DNA of 64,000 nt from Eggerthella timonensis (GTDB taxonomy: Bacteria; Actinomycetota; Coriobacteriia; Coriobacteriales; Eggerthellaceae): assembly GCF_900184265.1 (NCBI RefSeq), contig NZ_FXXA01000002.1, positions 2,900,539 through 2,964,538 of the forward strand, written 5' to 3'. Made by a program: the position numbers and the translations under genes. Positions 8,019 through 16,076 of the stretch are shown here, piece after piece (position 1 is the first letter of the stretch; each line of letters starts with the position of its first letter). A model generated the notes under the pieces. The model was given only the letters and a program-made list of their open reading frames with translations, had not been told where the DNA came from and made no database searches.

Positions 8019-9455
8019 ATGGGACGGCCTCCCCGCGCCTCGGGCCGCGCGCGCCGCAGCGCCCCGTCGGTGGGCTTCGCGCGCTTCTTCACCAAGCAGC
8101 TGCTGCTGTTCTTGGCGCTGGCGCTGCTCGTGGTGGTGGTCGACTTCTTCCTGTACGCCGTCATCGCCTACCAGGAATCGAACTCGAACTTCAACGACGG
8201 CACGCCCGCGTCCACGATGCGCGCCGTCGACCAGGCGCTCGAGCGGCAAGACGACGGCGCATGGACGCTCGGCGAGGCCGGGATCGAAGCGCTCGAGCAG
8301 CAGGGCGCATGGGCCCTCGTCATCGGGGAGGACGGTGCGGTGACGTGGTTCCAAGGCAAGCCCGACGACGTGCCCGACCGGTTCGACATCAACGACGTGG
8401 CGATGGCGGCCCACTACGCGGTCGTCGCCGACTATCCGACGTTTTTCTGGGATCGCGACGACGGCCTCTTGCTCCTCGGCTTCCCGAAGCACGAGTTCTG
8501 GACGATGACGCTGACCTATCCCGCGTCCACCGTGCGCAACTTCCCGCTGTACGTGCTGCTGATATTCGCGGTCGACCTAGGGATCCTCTATTCCATCTAC
8601 GCGGTGTCGCGCCGCCGCACGCAGAACGCCGTGGCTCCCATCGCCGACGCACTCGACGCGCTGTCGGACGGGCGGGCGGCCGAGCTGCACCTCAAGGGCG
8701 ACCTGCGCGGCATCGGCGACCAGATCACCGAGACGAGCGCCATCATCGAGCAGAAGGACGCCGCCCGCGCAAGCTGGATCCGCGGCATCTCGCACGACAT
8801 CCGCACGCCGCTGTCGATGATCCTCGGCTACGCCGACGCGCTCGCACAGGACGCAGGCACCGACGAGGAGGCGCGCGAGCGCGCTCGGGTCATCCGCACG
8901 CAGGGGCTCAAGATCAAGGATCTCGTCTGCGACCTCAACACCGCCTCGCAGCTCGACTACGACATGCAGCCGCTGCGCCTCGAACGCGTGCATGCGGCAC
9001 GCCTGCTGCGCACCGTGGTGGCCGCCCATGCGAACAGCGGCTTGGACGAGCGCCATCCCGTCGAGCTCGACATCGACGAAGGCGCGCTCAACGCCGTGGT
9101 GCTCGGCGATGAGCGGCTGCTGACGCGCGCGGTGGAGAACGCGCTCGCGAACGCGCGCCTGCACAACGAGCAAGGATGCGCGATACGCGTGACGTTGACG
9201 GCGCACGACGATGCGCGCTGCACGATCAGCGTGAGCGACGACGGCGCAGGGCTCGCGCCCGTCGAGCTCGCCGAGCTCGAAGCGCGCCTCGCACGCTCGC
9301 GCACCGCGAAGAGCGCTGCCGGCTCGTTCGACAAGGATCACGGCCTGGGGCTCGTGCTCATCGACCGCATCGCCCGCGCGCACGGCGGCTCGCTCGCGCT
9401 CGACGGCGAAGAGGGCGCGGGCTTCACCGTGGCCGTCACGCTGCCACTGGCCTAG
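8019..9455 (+). CDS. Membrane sensor histidine kinase
   Basis: The 478-residue kinase has two transmembrane helices (about 28-50 and 173-196) flanking a ~120-residue extracytoplasmic sensor. A cytosolic linker is followed by the dimerisation domain with H-box SHDIRTPL (His259) and an ATPase domain with N-box NALANARLHN, G1 DDGAGL and G2 HGLGLVLI. The N-terminus is short and Arg-rich. It is the cognate partner of the upstream regulator. The extracytoplasmic part is larger than in true BceS sensors, which have almost none, so it may sense a ligand directly rather than through the transporter. Confidence 0.92.
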   Translation: MGRPPRASGRARRSAPSVGFARFFTKQLLLFLALALLVVVVDFFLYAVIAYQESNSNFNDGTPASTMRAVDQALERQDDGAWTLGEAGIEALEQQGAWALVIGEDGAVTWFQGKPDDVPDRFDINDVAMAAHYAVVADYPTFFWDRDDGLLLLGFPKHEFWTMTLTYPASTVRNFPLYVLLIFAVDLGILYSIYAVSRRRTQNAVAPIADALDALSDGRAAELHLKGDLRGIGDQITETSAIIEQKDAARASWIRGISHDIRTPLSMILGYADALAQDAGTDEEARERARVIRTQGLKIKDLVCDLNTASQLDYDMQPLRLERVHAARLLRTVVAAHANSGLDERHPVELDIDEGALNAVVLGDERLLTRAVENALANARLHNEQGCAIRVTLTAHDDARCTISVSDDGAGLAPVELAELEARLARSRTAKSAAGSFDKDHGLGLVLIDRIARAHGGSLALDGEEGAGFTVAVTLPLA

Positions 9456-9559
9456 GGTGAGACAGAGGGACGGGGTAATCGTCTCATTCTGCAGTAAACA
9501 AGAGTTGACCGAAATCCTTTCGGCGGAATGAGACGATTACCCCGTCCCTCTGTCTCACC
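9456..9559. repeat. Head-to-head pair of TGAGAC repeat units
   Basis: Two 34-base arms (9456-9489 and 9526-9559) are perfect reverse complements separated by 36 bases. Each arm is itself a unit of the form TGAGAC-N17-GTCTCA. The block starts directly after the kinase stop codon and ends 21 bases before the convergent degV stop, so it can also act as a strong bidirectional terminator. Related units occur at 15958-15989 and 60370-60406. Confidence 0.9.
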
Positions 9560-9580
9560 CCGACGCGCCGACGCGCGGTT

Positions 9581-10435
9581 TTACGCCCCGCTCACGCCGA
9601 TGCCGATGAGGCCGGGGCCGGTGTGCACGACGAGCACGGGGCTGATCTGCCCCTCGTACCAGGCGTCGACGTTGCGCACGCTCCCCTCCAGCTCGCGTTT
9701 CACCTCGGCGGCCTCCTCGGCCGCGTCGCCGTTCACCACGGCCATCGCGCAGCGCGGGAAGCGCGCCGCCGCCTCCTCGGCGCACCGGATGGCCTTCTTG
9801 AGCGATTGGCGGCGGCCCTTCGCCTTCGCCACCGTGTAGTACACGCCCTTCTCGTTGCAGCTGATCACCGGCCGCATGTCGAGCAGGCTGCCCACGGCGT
9901 ACGTCACGTTGCCGATGCGGCCGCCCTTGTGCAGGTACTCGAGCGTGTCGACGCAGAAGAAGACCTTGGTGCTTTCCACGATGCGGTCGCTGTCGCGTCG
10001 CAGCTCGTCGAGCGTGGAGCCGGCGGCCAGCCTGCGCGCCACCGCGAGCGCCACGAGGCCCGCTCCCATGCCGATGTTCTTCGTGTCCACGATGTGGCAG
10101 TTCAGTTCGGGCATGCCCACGACGAGCGAGCGCATGAGCTCGCATGTGGCCGACAGCCCGCTCGAGATGGTGACGATGACGGCCTGCTCGTAACCGTCGT
10201 CCACCACGCGCTGCAGCACCTCGCGCGCGATGGCCGGCGTGGGCGTCGACGTGGTGGGAACCTCCTCGCTGAACCGGTCGTACACCTGCTGGGGCGTGAT
10301 GGTCACCTTGTCGAGGAAGCTCTCGCCTTCGTAGTTCACCTGCAGCGGCACCACGTACATGCCGTAGCGCTCGATGTCGGCGGGCGGCACGTCCGTGCAC
10401 GAGTCGATGACGAGGGCGATGCGGTTGGAGTCCAT
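9581..10435 (-). CDS. DegV family protein (fatty-acid binding)
   Basis: The 284-residue protein matches the full length of DegV/FakB-like proteins. The opening strand IALVIDSCTDVPP, the SGLSAT motif near 92, TKNIGMGAGL near 117 and the LEYLHKGGRIG motif near 164 are characteristic. Family members bind a fatty acid between two domains. In Firmicutes they present it to the FakA kinase, which is not in this window. The gene is convergent with the kinase gene and divergent from the DUF1836 gene, with which it shares an 8-bp-arm dyad. Function in this organism is inferred from the family. Confidence 0.9.
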   Translation of the reverse strand: MDSNRIALVIDSCTDVPPADIERYGMYVVPLQVNYEGESFLDKVTITPQQVYDRFSEEVPTTSTPTPAIAREVLQRVVDDGYEQAVIVTISSGLSATCELMRSLVVGMPELNCHIVDTKNIGMGAGLVALAVARRLAAGSTLDELRRDSDRIVESTKVFFCVDTLEYLHKGGRIGNVTYAVGSLLDMRPVISCNEKGVYYTVAKAKGRRQSLKKAIRCAEEAAARFPRCAMAVVNGDAAEEAAEVKRELEGSVRNVDAWYEGQISPVLVVHTGPGLIGIGVSGA

Positions 10436-10473
10436 ACGGCCTGCTTTCGTTCGGTCGGGGTCTCCCCCATGCT

Positions 10474-10494
10474 ATCTAGTTTCAATAACTAGAT
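10474..10494. promoter_or_regulatory. Perfect dyad between degV-type and DUF1836 genes
   Basis: ATCTAGTT and AACTAGAT are perfect inverted arms around a 5-base centre, in the 166-base divergent gap. The size fits a dimeric repressor site. DUF1836 proteins carry a putative helix-turn-helix, so autoregulation is a reasonable guess. No clear -35/-10 pair could be fixed. Confidence 0.5.
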
Positions 10495-10601
10495 TATTGG
10501 TTGCAGCACACCATGTCAAGGAGTTCGGAAGATTGACTCCAAACGCCCTTCTTGCTATCCTCGTGTTTCGGCTCCCCGTTCCTTACGCGAAAGGCTCCTC
10601 C

Positions 10602-11138
10602 ATGAACGACGCTTCCGTCAGCGCATCCTCGTACGCCGAGGGTCTCGTGGCGCTCCATCTGCCCCGCTACGAGGAGATCCCTTCGATCGACCTGTACATG
10701 GACCAGCTCATCGGCTACCTCGAGGAGACGCTCGGCCCCCTGTACCAGTCGGACGAGAAGATCATCACGCGCTCGATGGTGAACAACTACGTGAAGCAGG
10801 GCGTGCTGGCATCGGCGGCGGGCAAGAAATACACGCGCTCCCATATCGCCTACCTCGTCGTCATCTGCACGCTCAAGCAGACGTTCTCAATCGCCGAGAT
10901 CGATCGCCTCATCCGCATGCAAATCTCCAGCTTCGACACGCACGTGGCCTACGACTACTACTGCGACGCGTTCGAAGCGGCGCTGCGTGCGCTGTTCGCC
11001 CCCGTGCCCGCCAGCCCGAAGGGCCTGATGAGCGGTGCGAACGAAGGAGACTTCGAACGCGATCTCGTGCTGGCCTCCACCGCGGCGGTCGCCTACACGC
11101 TCTACATCAAGGCGAGCATCGCGGTGTCCCGAACGTAG
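10602..11138 (+). CDS. DUF1836 domain protein
   Basis: The 178-residue protein fits DUF1836. It has an N-terminal helix with LPRYEEIPSIDLYMDQLIGY, a central IITRSMVNNYVKQG motif with KKYTRSHIAYL, and a C-terminal helical region. The middle part resembles a MerR-like helix-turn-helix, and members are thought to bind DNA, but no function is established. The ATG at 10602 is chosen because homologous sequence begins about 15 residues later; an upstream extension in the same frame looks non-coding and has no ribosome-binding site. It may regulate the divergent DegV gene. Confidence 0.8.
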   Translation: MNDASVSASSYAEGLVALHLPRYEEIPSIDLYMDQLIGYLEETLGPLYQSDEKIITRSMVNNYVKQGVLASAAGKKYTRSHIAYLVVICTLKQTFSIAEIDRLIRMQISSFDTHVAYDYYCDAFEAALRALFAPVPASPKGLMSGANEGDFERDLVLASTAAVAYTLYIKASIAVSRT

Positions 11139-11240
11139 CGACGTTACGTCTTCCGCTCATTTCGTGCGCACCTTCGGGCATATACGACGAGCTCGGTTAC
11201 AATAGAAGGGTCGATCCCCATCCCACGATAGGAGGAGCCC

Positions 11241-13253
11241 TTGGAAGCGCTCATGCTCGCCCTGCTCTTGCTGGCAGCAGTCCTCGTCTCGTCGGTCATC
11301 GACCAGCTGGTGCCCAAGATATCCTCGCCCCTCATCCAGATACTGCTGGGACTGGGCATCGCGCTTCTCGCTTCCTCCCAAATCAAGATCGAGCTCGACG
11401 ACAAGCTGTTCCTCGTGCTGTTCATCGCGCCTTTGCTCTACGACGAGGCCAAGAACATCGACAAGGCGTCGCTGTGGAAGAACCGGCGGCCCGTGCTGTC
11501 GCTGGCCATCGGGCTCGTGGTGGCCACCGCGCTCGTCGTGAGCTTCGCGGTGAACTGGCTCGTGCCCTCCATCAGCCTGTTCGCGGCGTTCGCGCTAGGC
11601 GCGGCGCTCGGCCCCACCGACGCGGTGGCCGTGGCGTCGCTGTCGAAGGAGACCAACATCTCATCGCGATCCAAGAGCATCCTCGAAGGCGAATCGCTCA
11701 TCAACGACGCGTCGGGCATCGTCTCGTTCCAATTCGCCATCGCCGCCGCCGTCACGGGCACGTTCTCGCTCGTGGACGCCACGGCCGACTTCCTATTCAG
11801 CTTCTTCGGCGGCATCCTCATGGGCATCGTGCTGGGCTATCTGGGCAACTTCCTCGTGCGCAAGGTGCGCTCCTGGGGGCTGGAGAACACGACGTTCCAC
11901 GTGCTGTTCGAGGTGTTCACGCCGTTCATCGTGTACCTCGTGGCGAACGCGCTGCATACGAGCGGCATCCTGGCCGTGGTGGCAGCCGGCCTCGTGAACG
12001 TCATCTCGCCGCGCGTCATCGGACCGTCCATCTCGCGCATGAACATCGTGTCGACGAGCGTGTGGCGCGTGCTGTCGTTCACGCTCAACGGCGTGGTGTT
12101 CGTGCTGCTGGGCACGCAGCTGCCGCTCGCGTTCCAAGGCACGTGGGAGAGCACCGCCATCGCCAACGACAAGCTGATCGCCTACGTGCTGGGCCTCGCG
12201 CTGCTCATCATCGCCGTGCGGTTCGTCTGGGTGCTGCTCATGGAGTGGGTGCACAACCGCAAAGACCCCGATTCCGGAACGTTCGGCCTGGAGAACGTGC
12301 GCTCGGCCGCCGTCATGACGCTGGGAGGGCCGAAGGGCACCATCACGCTGGCCGTGGCGTTCACCATCCCCTACTCCGTGCCCCAACGCGATCTCATGAT
12401 ATTCATGGCCTGCGGCGTGATCGTGATCACCCTGCTGCTGGCCACGTTCGTGGTGCCGCTGCTGGCCCCGAAGAAGCCCCCCACCGACGAGGACCTGCGC
12501 TGCGACGAGACCGAGGTGAGCATCGAGATCCTGCGCACCGTCATCGAGGACCTGGCCGCGCGCCAGACCACCGAGAACCGCGCCGCCACGCAGATGGTCA
12601 TCCACTCCTACAACGACCGCATCGCGCGCATCAAGAGCCGCAACGACATCGAGGACAAGCCGAACACCGCCCTGCGCCTCCAGGCGGTGGCGTGGGAGCA
12701 GCAGCTCGTGCTCAAGCTCATCGACGACGAGGAGATCTACCCCATCATCGGCTATCAGTACCTCAGCCGTCTCGCCCGCATCGAGAACATGCTGCAGCAC
12801 CATCGTGGCCGCTGGTCCGCGCAGAACTTCATGCTGCGCCTGCGCGCCATCGTGCGCTCGGGCTGGCACCGCATCGTCTCCGGGCTGCCCGGCATCAACG
12901 TCACCGAGCGCGTGCAGGCCGTTCGCGACCTGCAGATGCAGTGCGCCGAGCACGTGGTGGAACGCTTGCAGCAGAAGCTGGCCTCCCCCGACTCGAACGA
13001 GCCCACCGAGGACGTGAGCACGCTCCTGCTGGAATACCAGCGCTCCATCACGGCGATGCGCAACGCGAACCCGTCCATCACCGCGCTCACGAACACCGCC
13101 GGCAAGGCGCTCGACATCGAGCGCTACGGCCTTCGCCTCGAGCTCGACCAGATCCAAGCGCGCTACGAGGAAGGCGAGCTGTGCCGCGCCTCGTACAAGC
13201 GCCTCCGCGAGAACGTCTACCTCATGCAGGTGGACCTGGAAGACAACGTGTAG
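11241..13253 (+). CDS. Na+/H+ antiporter, CPA1/NhaP family
   Basis: The 670-residue protein has about twelve membrane helices up to residue ~410. They include the ion-site helix GPTDAVAVASL and the EGESLINDASGIVSF motif, both typical of cation:proton antiporter-1 proteins, and a late GGPKGTITLAVAF helix. A cytosolic helical tail of about 250 residues follows, rich in Arg and Glu, probably for regulation or dimerisation. Translation most likely starts at TTG 11241, because AGGAGG lies 6 bases upstream; ATG 11253 is the alternative. It exports Na+ (or K+) in exchange for protons. It stands alone between the DUF1836 gene and argS. Confidence 0.9.
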   Translation: MEALMLALLLLAAVLVSSVIDQLVPKISSPLIQILLGLGIALLASSQIKIELDDKLFLVLFIAPLLYDEAKNIDKASLWKNRRPVLSLAIGLVVATALVVSFAVNWLVPSISLFAAFALGAALGPTDAVAVASLSKETNISSRSKSILEGESLINDASGIVSFQFAIAAAVTGTFSLVDATADFLFSFFGGILMGIVLGYLGNFLVRKVRSWGLENTTFHVLFEVFTPFIVYLVANALHTSGILAVVAAGLVNVISPRVIGPSISRMNIVSTSVWRVLSFTLNGVVFVLLGTQLPLAFQGTWESTAIANDKLIAYVLGLALLIIAVRFVWVLLMEWVHNRKDPDSGTFGLENVRSAAVMTLGGPKGTITLAVAFTIPYSVPQRDLMIFMACGVIVITLLLATFVVPLLAPKKPPTDEDLRCDETEVSIEILRTVIEDLAARQTTENRAATQMVIHSYNDRIARIKSRNDIEDKPNTALRLQAVAWEQQLVLKLIDDEEIYPIIGYQYLSRLARIENMLQHHRGRWSAQNFMLRLRAIVRSGWHRIVSGLPGINVTERVQAVRDLQMQCAEHVVERLQQKLASPDSNEPTEDVSTLLLEYQRSITAMRNANPSITALTNTAGKALDIERYGLRLELDQIQARYEEGELCRASYKRLRENVYLMQVDLEDNV

Positions 13254-13319
13254 GACGCCCCCGGCGCGGTCGGACGGGTCAAAGCGGCGCCTGGGGCAAG
13301 CATGCGAGGGCCTATGCGT

Positions 13320-13464
13320 TGCAGAATCGGGTTTTTGGCGGCTTTTTCCCGCTTTCAGCGCGCCCGAGGATTGCCCGCTGGCGCGCTCTTCAGCAAAACC
13401 CCTGGTAGCGCAACCTCCCTTCGATCAGCCGCGCCGCGCGCTCTGCCAAAAGTCCGATTTTGCA
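13320..13464. repeat. Inverted-repeat-bounded intergenic element (~145 bp)
   Basis: The left end reads TGCAGAATCGGGTTTTTGGC and the right end is its imperfect complement, about 19 of 23 positions. Weaker pairing continues outward. It lies in the 334-base gap between the antiporter gene and argS. Its length and arrangement match the 140-bp elements at 1358 and 25424, and its right flank shares their GCGATATG string, but the interior differs. No coding potential is seen. Confidence 0.5.
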
Positions 13465-13498
13465 CCATATCGCCGCGCCGGAACGACCGAACACAAGA

Positions 13499-13533
13499 AA
13501 AGAGCCGGAACCCCCTGAGGGCTCCGGCTCTTT
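13499..13533 (-). terminator. Terminator of argS
   Basis: AAAGAGCCGGAACCC pairs with GGGCTCCGGCTCTTT (one mismatch) around a 4-5-base loop. Read on the minus strand, it is followed by a TTTTCTTG tract. It lies 55 bases beyond the argS stop. Confidence 0.8.
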
Positions 13534-13587
13534 CGATCGTCGAACCTTGCTGCGGAAACGCGCCGCAAGCGCTTTCTGACGAGCGCG

Positions 13588-15324
13588 CTACATCTTGGCC
13601 GGGGCCGTGACACCCAAGAGATCGAGCGTGGTGGCCAGCACGATGCGAGTGGCGTCCGCGAGTGCCAGACGCGCGTTCTTCACGTCGTCCTCCTCGCCGA
13701 TGACATGGCAGTTCGTGTAGAACGAGTGGAACAGCGCCGCAAGGTCCTGCGCGTAGTGCGTCAGGCGGAACGCAGCGCGATCGCGGGCCGCCTGGGCCAC
13801 GAGCGGCCCGAAGTCGTCCATTTTGCGCATGAGCGCGAGCTCCGACTCGTGCGTGAGCGGCGACAGGTCCACGTTCGCCGGGATCACCTTCGCGGCCAGC
13901 TCGTCCATCGTGATGTCGCCGTTCGCGGCGGCCTCGGCGTCGGCCTCGTCGGCGGCCTTGCGCAGAATCGAGCAGATGCGGGCATGCGCGTACTGCACGT
14001 AGTACACCGGGTTCGACGCGTCCTTCTTCTTCGCCACCTCGATGTCGAAGTCGATGGGCTGGTCGGAGGACTTCGCCAGCATGAGGTAGCGGGTCGCGTC
14101 CACGCCCACCTCGTCGATGAGCTCCTCGAACGTGATCATCTCGCCGGTGCGCTTGGACATGCGCACGGCTTCGCCGTCGCGGAACAGGTTCACCAGCTGG
14201 CCGAGCATGATCTCGAGCGCGCCGGGCCAGCCCCAGGCCGCGAGCATGGCCTCGCAGCGGGCGATGTAGCCGTGGTGGTCGGCGCCCCAGATGTTGATGA
14301 GATGGTCGAAGCCGCGCTCCATCTTGTTGTAGTGATACGCCACGTCGCTCATGAAGTACGTCATCTCGCCGTTGGCCTTGATGAGCACGCGATCCTTCTC
14401 GTCGCCGAACGCGCTCGACTTGAACCAGGTTGCGCCGTCCTCGACGTAGATGTAGCCCTTCTCGTCCATGGCCTCGAGGCTGCGGTCGACCGCGCTCTTG
14501 CCGGTCTCGTCAGGCACGTACAGGCTGCGCTCGGAGAACCAGCACTCGAACGTGGTGCCGAAGCGCTCGGTGACGCGATGCTGCTCGGCCAGCTCGTAGG
14601 CGTAGGCGCGCTCGCGGAAGTTCTCCATGCGCTCCTTCGGGTCGGCGTCGAGCCACACATCGCCGTCCTCGTCGATGATGGTCTGCGCGATATCCTTCAC
14701 GTAAGAGCCCGCGTAGCACGCCTCCGGCATCTCGACGTCGCGGCCGAGCAGCTGCTGGTAGCGCACGGCCACCGACTCGCCGAAGTTGTCCATCTGCGTG
14801 CCGGCGTCGTTGATGTAGAACTCCTCGAACACGTCGTAGCCTGCGTGGCGCATGACGCGCGCCGTGGCGTCGCCGAGCGCGGCCCAACGGCCGTGGCCCA
14901 CGTGCAGGGGGCCGGTCGGGTTCGCCGAGATGTACTCGAGGTTGATCTTGCGCTCACCCTCCGGGATGGTACCCTTGCCGAAGTCGCCCTTCTCGGCGCG
15001 CGCGGCGGCGACGACGCTCTGCAGCACGGCGTTCGCAAGGCGGATGTTGATGAAGCCGGGGCCAGCGATGTCGACGGAGGCGATCATGTCGTTCTCCGGA
15101 AGGTGGTCGACGATGATCTGGGCGATCTCGCGCGGATTCTTCTTGGCGAGCTTTGCCGAACGCATGGCGACGGTGGACGCCCAATCGCCGTTGCTCTCGT
15201 CGCGCGGGCGCTCGAGGGCCGCCTCGGGAGCCTGCTCGAGCGTGAGCGTTCCGTCCTCGCACGCGGCCGCGACGGCTGCGTCGATCAGCTGTTCAAGTTG
15301 TTCGCGAATTTGCATGGTACGCAT
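13588..15324 (-). CDS. argS: Arginyl-tRNA synthetase
   Basis: The 578-residue class I synthetase charges tRNA-Arg with arginine. The N-terminal Add1 domain is at about 1-110. The HIGH signature is PTGPLHVGHG near residue 136, and the KMSKS loop appears as RMSKRTG near 385, the RMSKR form seen in many bacterial ArgRS. The C-terminal DALR anticodon-binding domain ends in LDLLGVTAPAKM. Two close ATGs exist (15324 and 15315). AAGGA is 3 bases from the first and 12 from the second, so the start is uncertain by three residues. The gene is divergent from the GNAT gene and stands apart from the arc operon. Confidence 0.96.
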   Translation of the reverse strand: MRTMQIREQLEQLIDAAVAAACEDGTLTLEQAPEAALERPRDESNGDWASTVAMRSAKLAKKNPREIAQIIVDHLPENDMIASVDIAGPGFINIRLANAVLQSVVAAARAEKGDFGKGTIPEGERKINLEYISANPTGPLHVGHGRWAALGDATARVMRHAGYDVFEEFYINDAGTQMDNFGESVAVRYQQLLGRDVEMPEACYAGSYVKDIAQTIIDEDGDVWLDADPKERMENFRERAYAYELAEQHRVTERFGTTFECWFSERSLYVPDETGKSAVDRSLEAMDEKGYIYVEDGATWFKSSAFGDEKDRVLIKANGEMTYFMSDVAYHYNKMERGFDHLINIWGADHHGYIARCEAMLAAWGWPGALEIMLGQLVNLFRDGEAVRMSKRTGEMITFEELIDEVGVDATRYLMLAKSSDQPIDFDIEVAKKKDASNPVYYVQYAHARICSILRKAADEADAEAAANGDITMDELAAKVIPANVDLSPLTHESELALMRKMDDFGPLVAQAARDRAAFRLTHYAQDLAALFHSFYTNCHVIGEEDDVKNARLALADATRIVLATTLDLLGVTAPAKM

Positions 15325-15521
15325 CTTTCCTTAGCGGATGGGTCCTTCTTTTACACGTCATTCGATTCTACCATGTTCGCGCATGTTTGGGGCACGCGGC
15401 CCCCAACGCGTTTCGCCCGGAGGCCCGTTATGCAGAAAACATACACACGACCTCGGATAAGACCGATTTCGTTGCGCAGATATGGTAGAGTTGCCTGCGA
15501 CCGACGAGAGAGAGGGCCAGC

Positions 15522-15956
15522 ATGGATTTGCGATTCGAGCACGGGAACTTCGAAGACGCGCGCATCGTGCGCACGCGCGTCTTCATGGAGGAGCAGGGAT
15601 TTCAAGACGAGTTCGACGCCGTGGACGACGACCCGCGCACCATCCACGTGACGCTCTACGTTGACGACGCCCTCGTCGGGTGCGCACGCGTCTTCCCCGA
15701 CCCCGACCATCCCCACCAGCCCGGACGCTGGGTGTTCGGCCGCCTGGCCGTATTGCCCGAGGCGCGCCATGGCGGCTTCGGCGCCAAGCTGCTGGCCGAG
15801 TCCGAGCGCCTGGCGCGCGAAGCCGGCGCCGCCGAGGTGCACCTGCACGCGCAGTGCCGCGTCACGCCGTTCTACGAGCGCGCGGGCTACGAGCAGTACG
15901 GCCCCGTCGAGCTGGACGAGCACGTCGAGCACATCTGGATGAAGAAGGCGCTGTAA
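15522..15956 (+). CDS. GNAT family N-acetyltransferase (ElaA/YjcF-like)
   Basis: The 144-residue single-domain acetyltransferase contains the strand 4-helix 3 acetyl-CoA loop RLAVLPEARHGGFGAKLL at about 75-93. Its final helix carries FYERAGYEQYG, as in ElaA/YjcF-like GNATs. An ATG at 15522 follows a GAGAGAGAGGG stretch at a good distance. The substrate is unknown. It stands alone between argS (divergent) and the arc operon (convergent), and a TGAGAC-type repeat begins at its stop codon. Confidence 0.85.
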   Translation: MDLRFEHGNFEDARIVRTRVFMEEQGFQDEFDAVDDDPRTIHVTLYVDDALVGCARVFPDPDHPHQPGRWVFGRLAVLPEARHGGFGAKLLAESERLAREAGAAEVHLHAQCRVTPFYERAGYEQYGPVELDEHVEHIWMKKAL

Positions 15957-15957
15957 C

Positions 15958-15989
15958 GAGACAAAGGGGCGGGGTCAACGTCTCATTTC
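15958..15989 (+). repeat. Single TGAGAC-family repeat unit
   Basis: The unit begins with GAGACAAAGGGGCGGGGT and ends with CGTCTCATT. It matches one arm of the 9456-9559 pair with a few substitutions, and keeps the GAGAC/GTCTC inverted ends. It starts one base past the GNAT stop codon. Confidence 0.75.
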
Positions 15990-16005
15990 GACCCCTGCCT
16001 ACGCG

Positions 16006-16034
16006 AAGAGCCCCCGCCGAAGCGGGGGCTCTCG
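16006..16034. terminator. Terminator between GNAT gene and arc operon
   Basis: A 10-bp perfect stem (GAGCCCCCGC with GCGGGGGCTC) and a short loop lie between the two convergent transcription units. The T tract is weak on both sides. Confidence 0.65.
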
Positions 16035-16076
16035 TATACCGTCGTGCACCACGCGGTTTCGCTTGTCGCGATGCGC

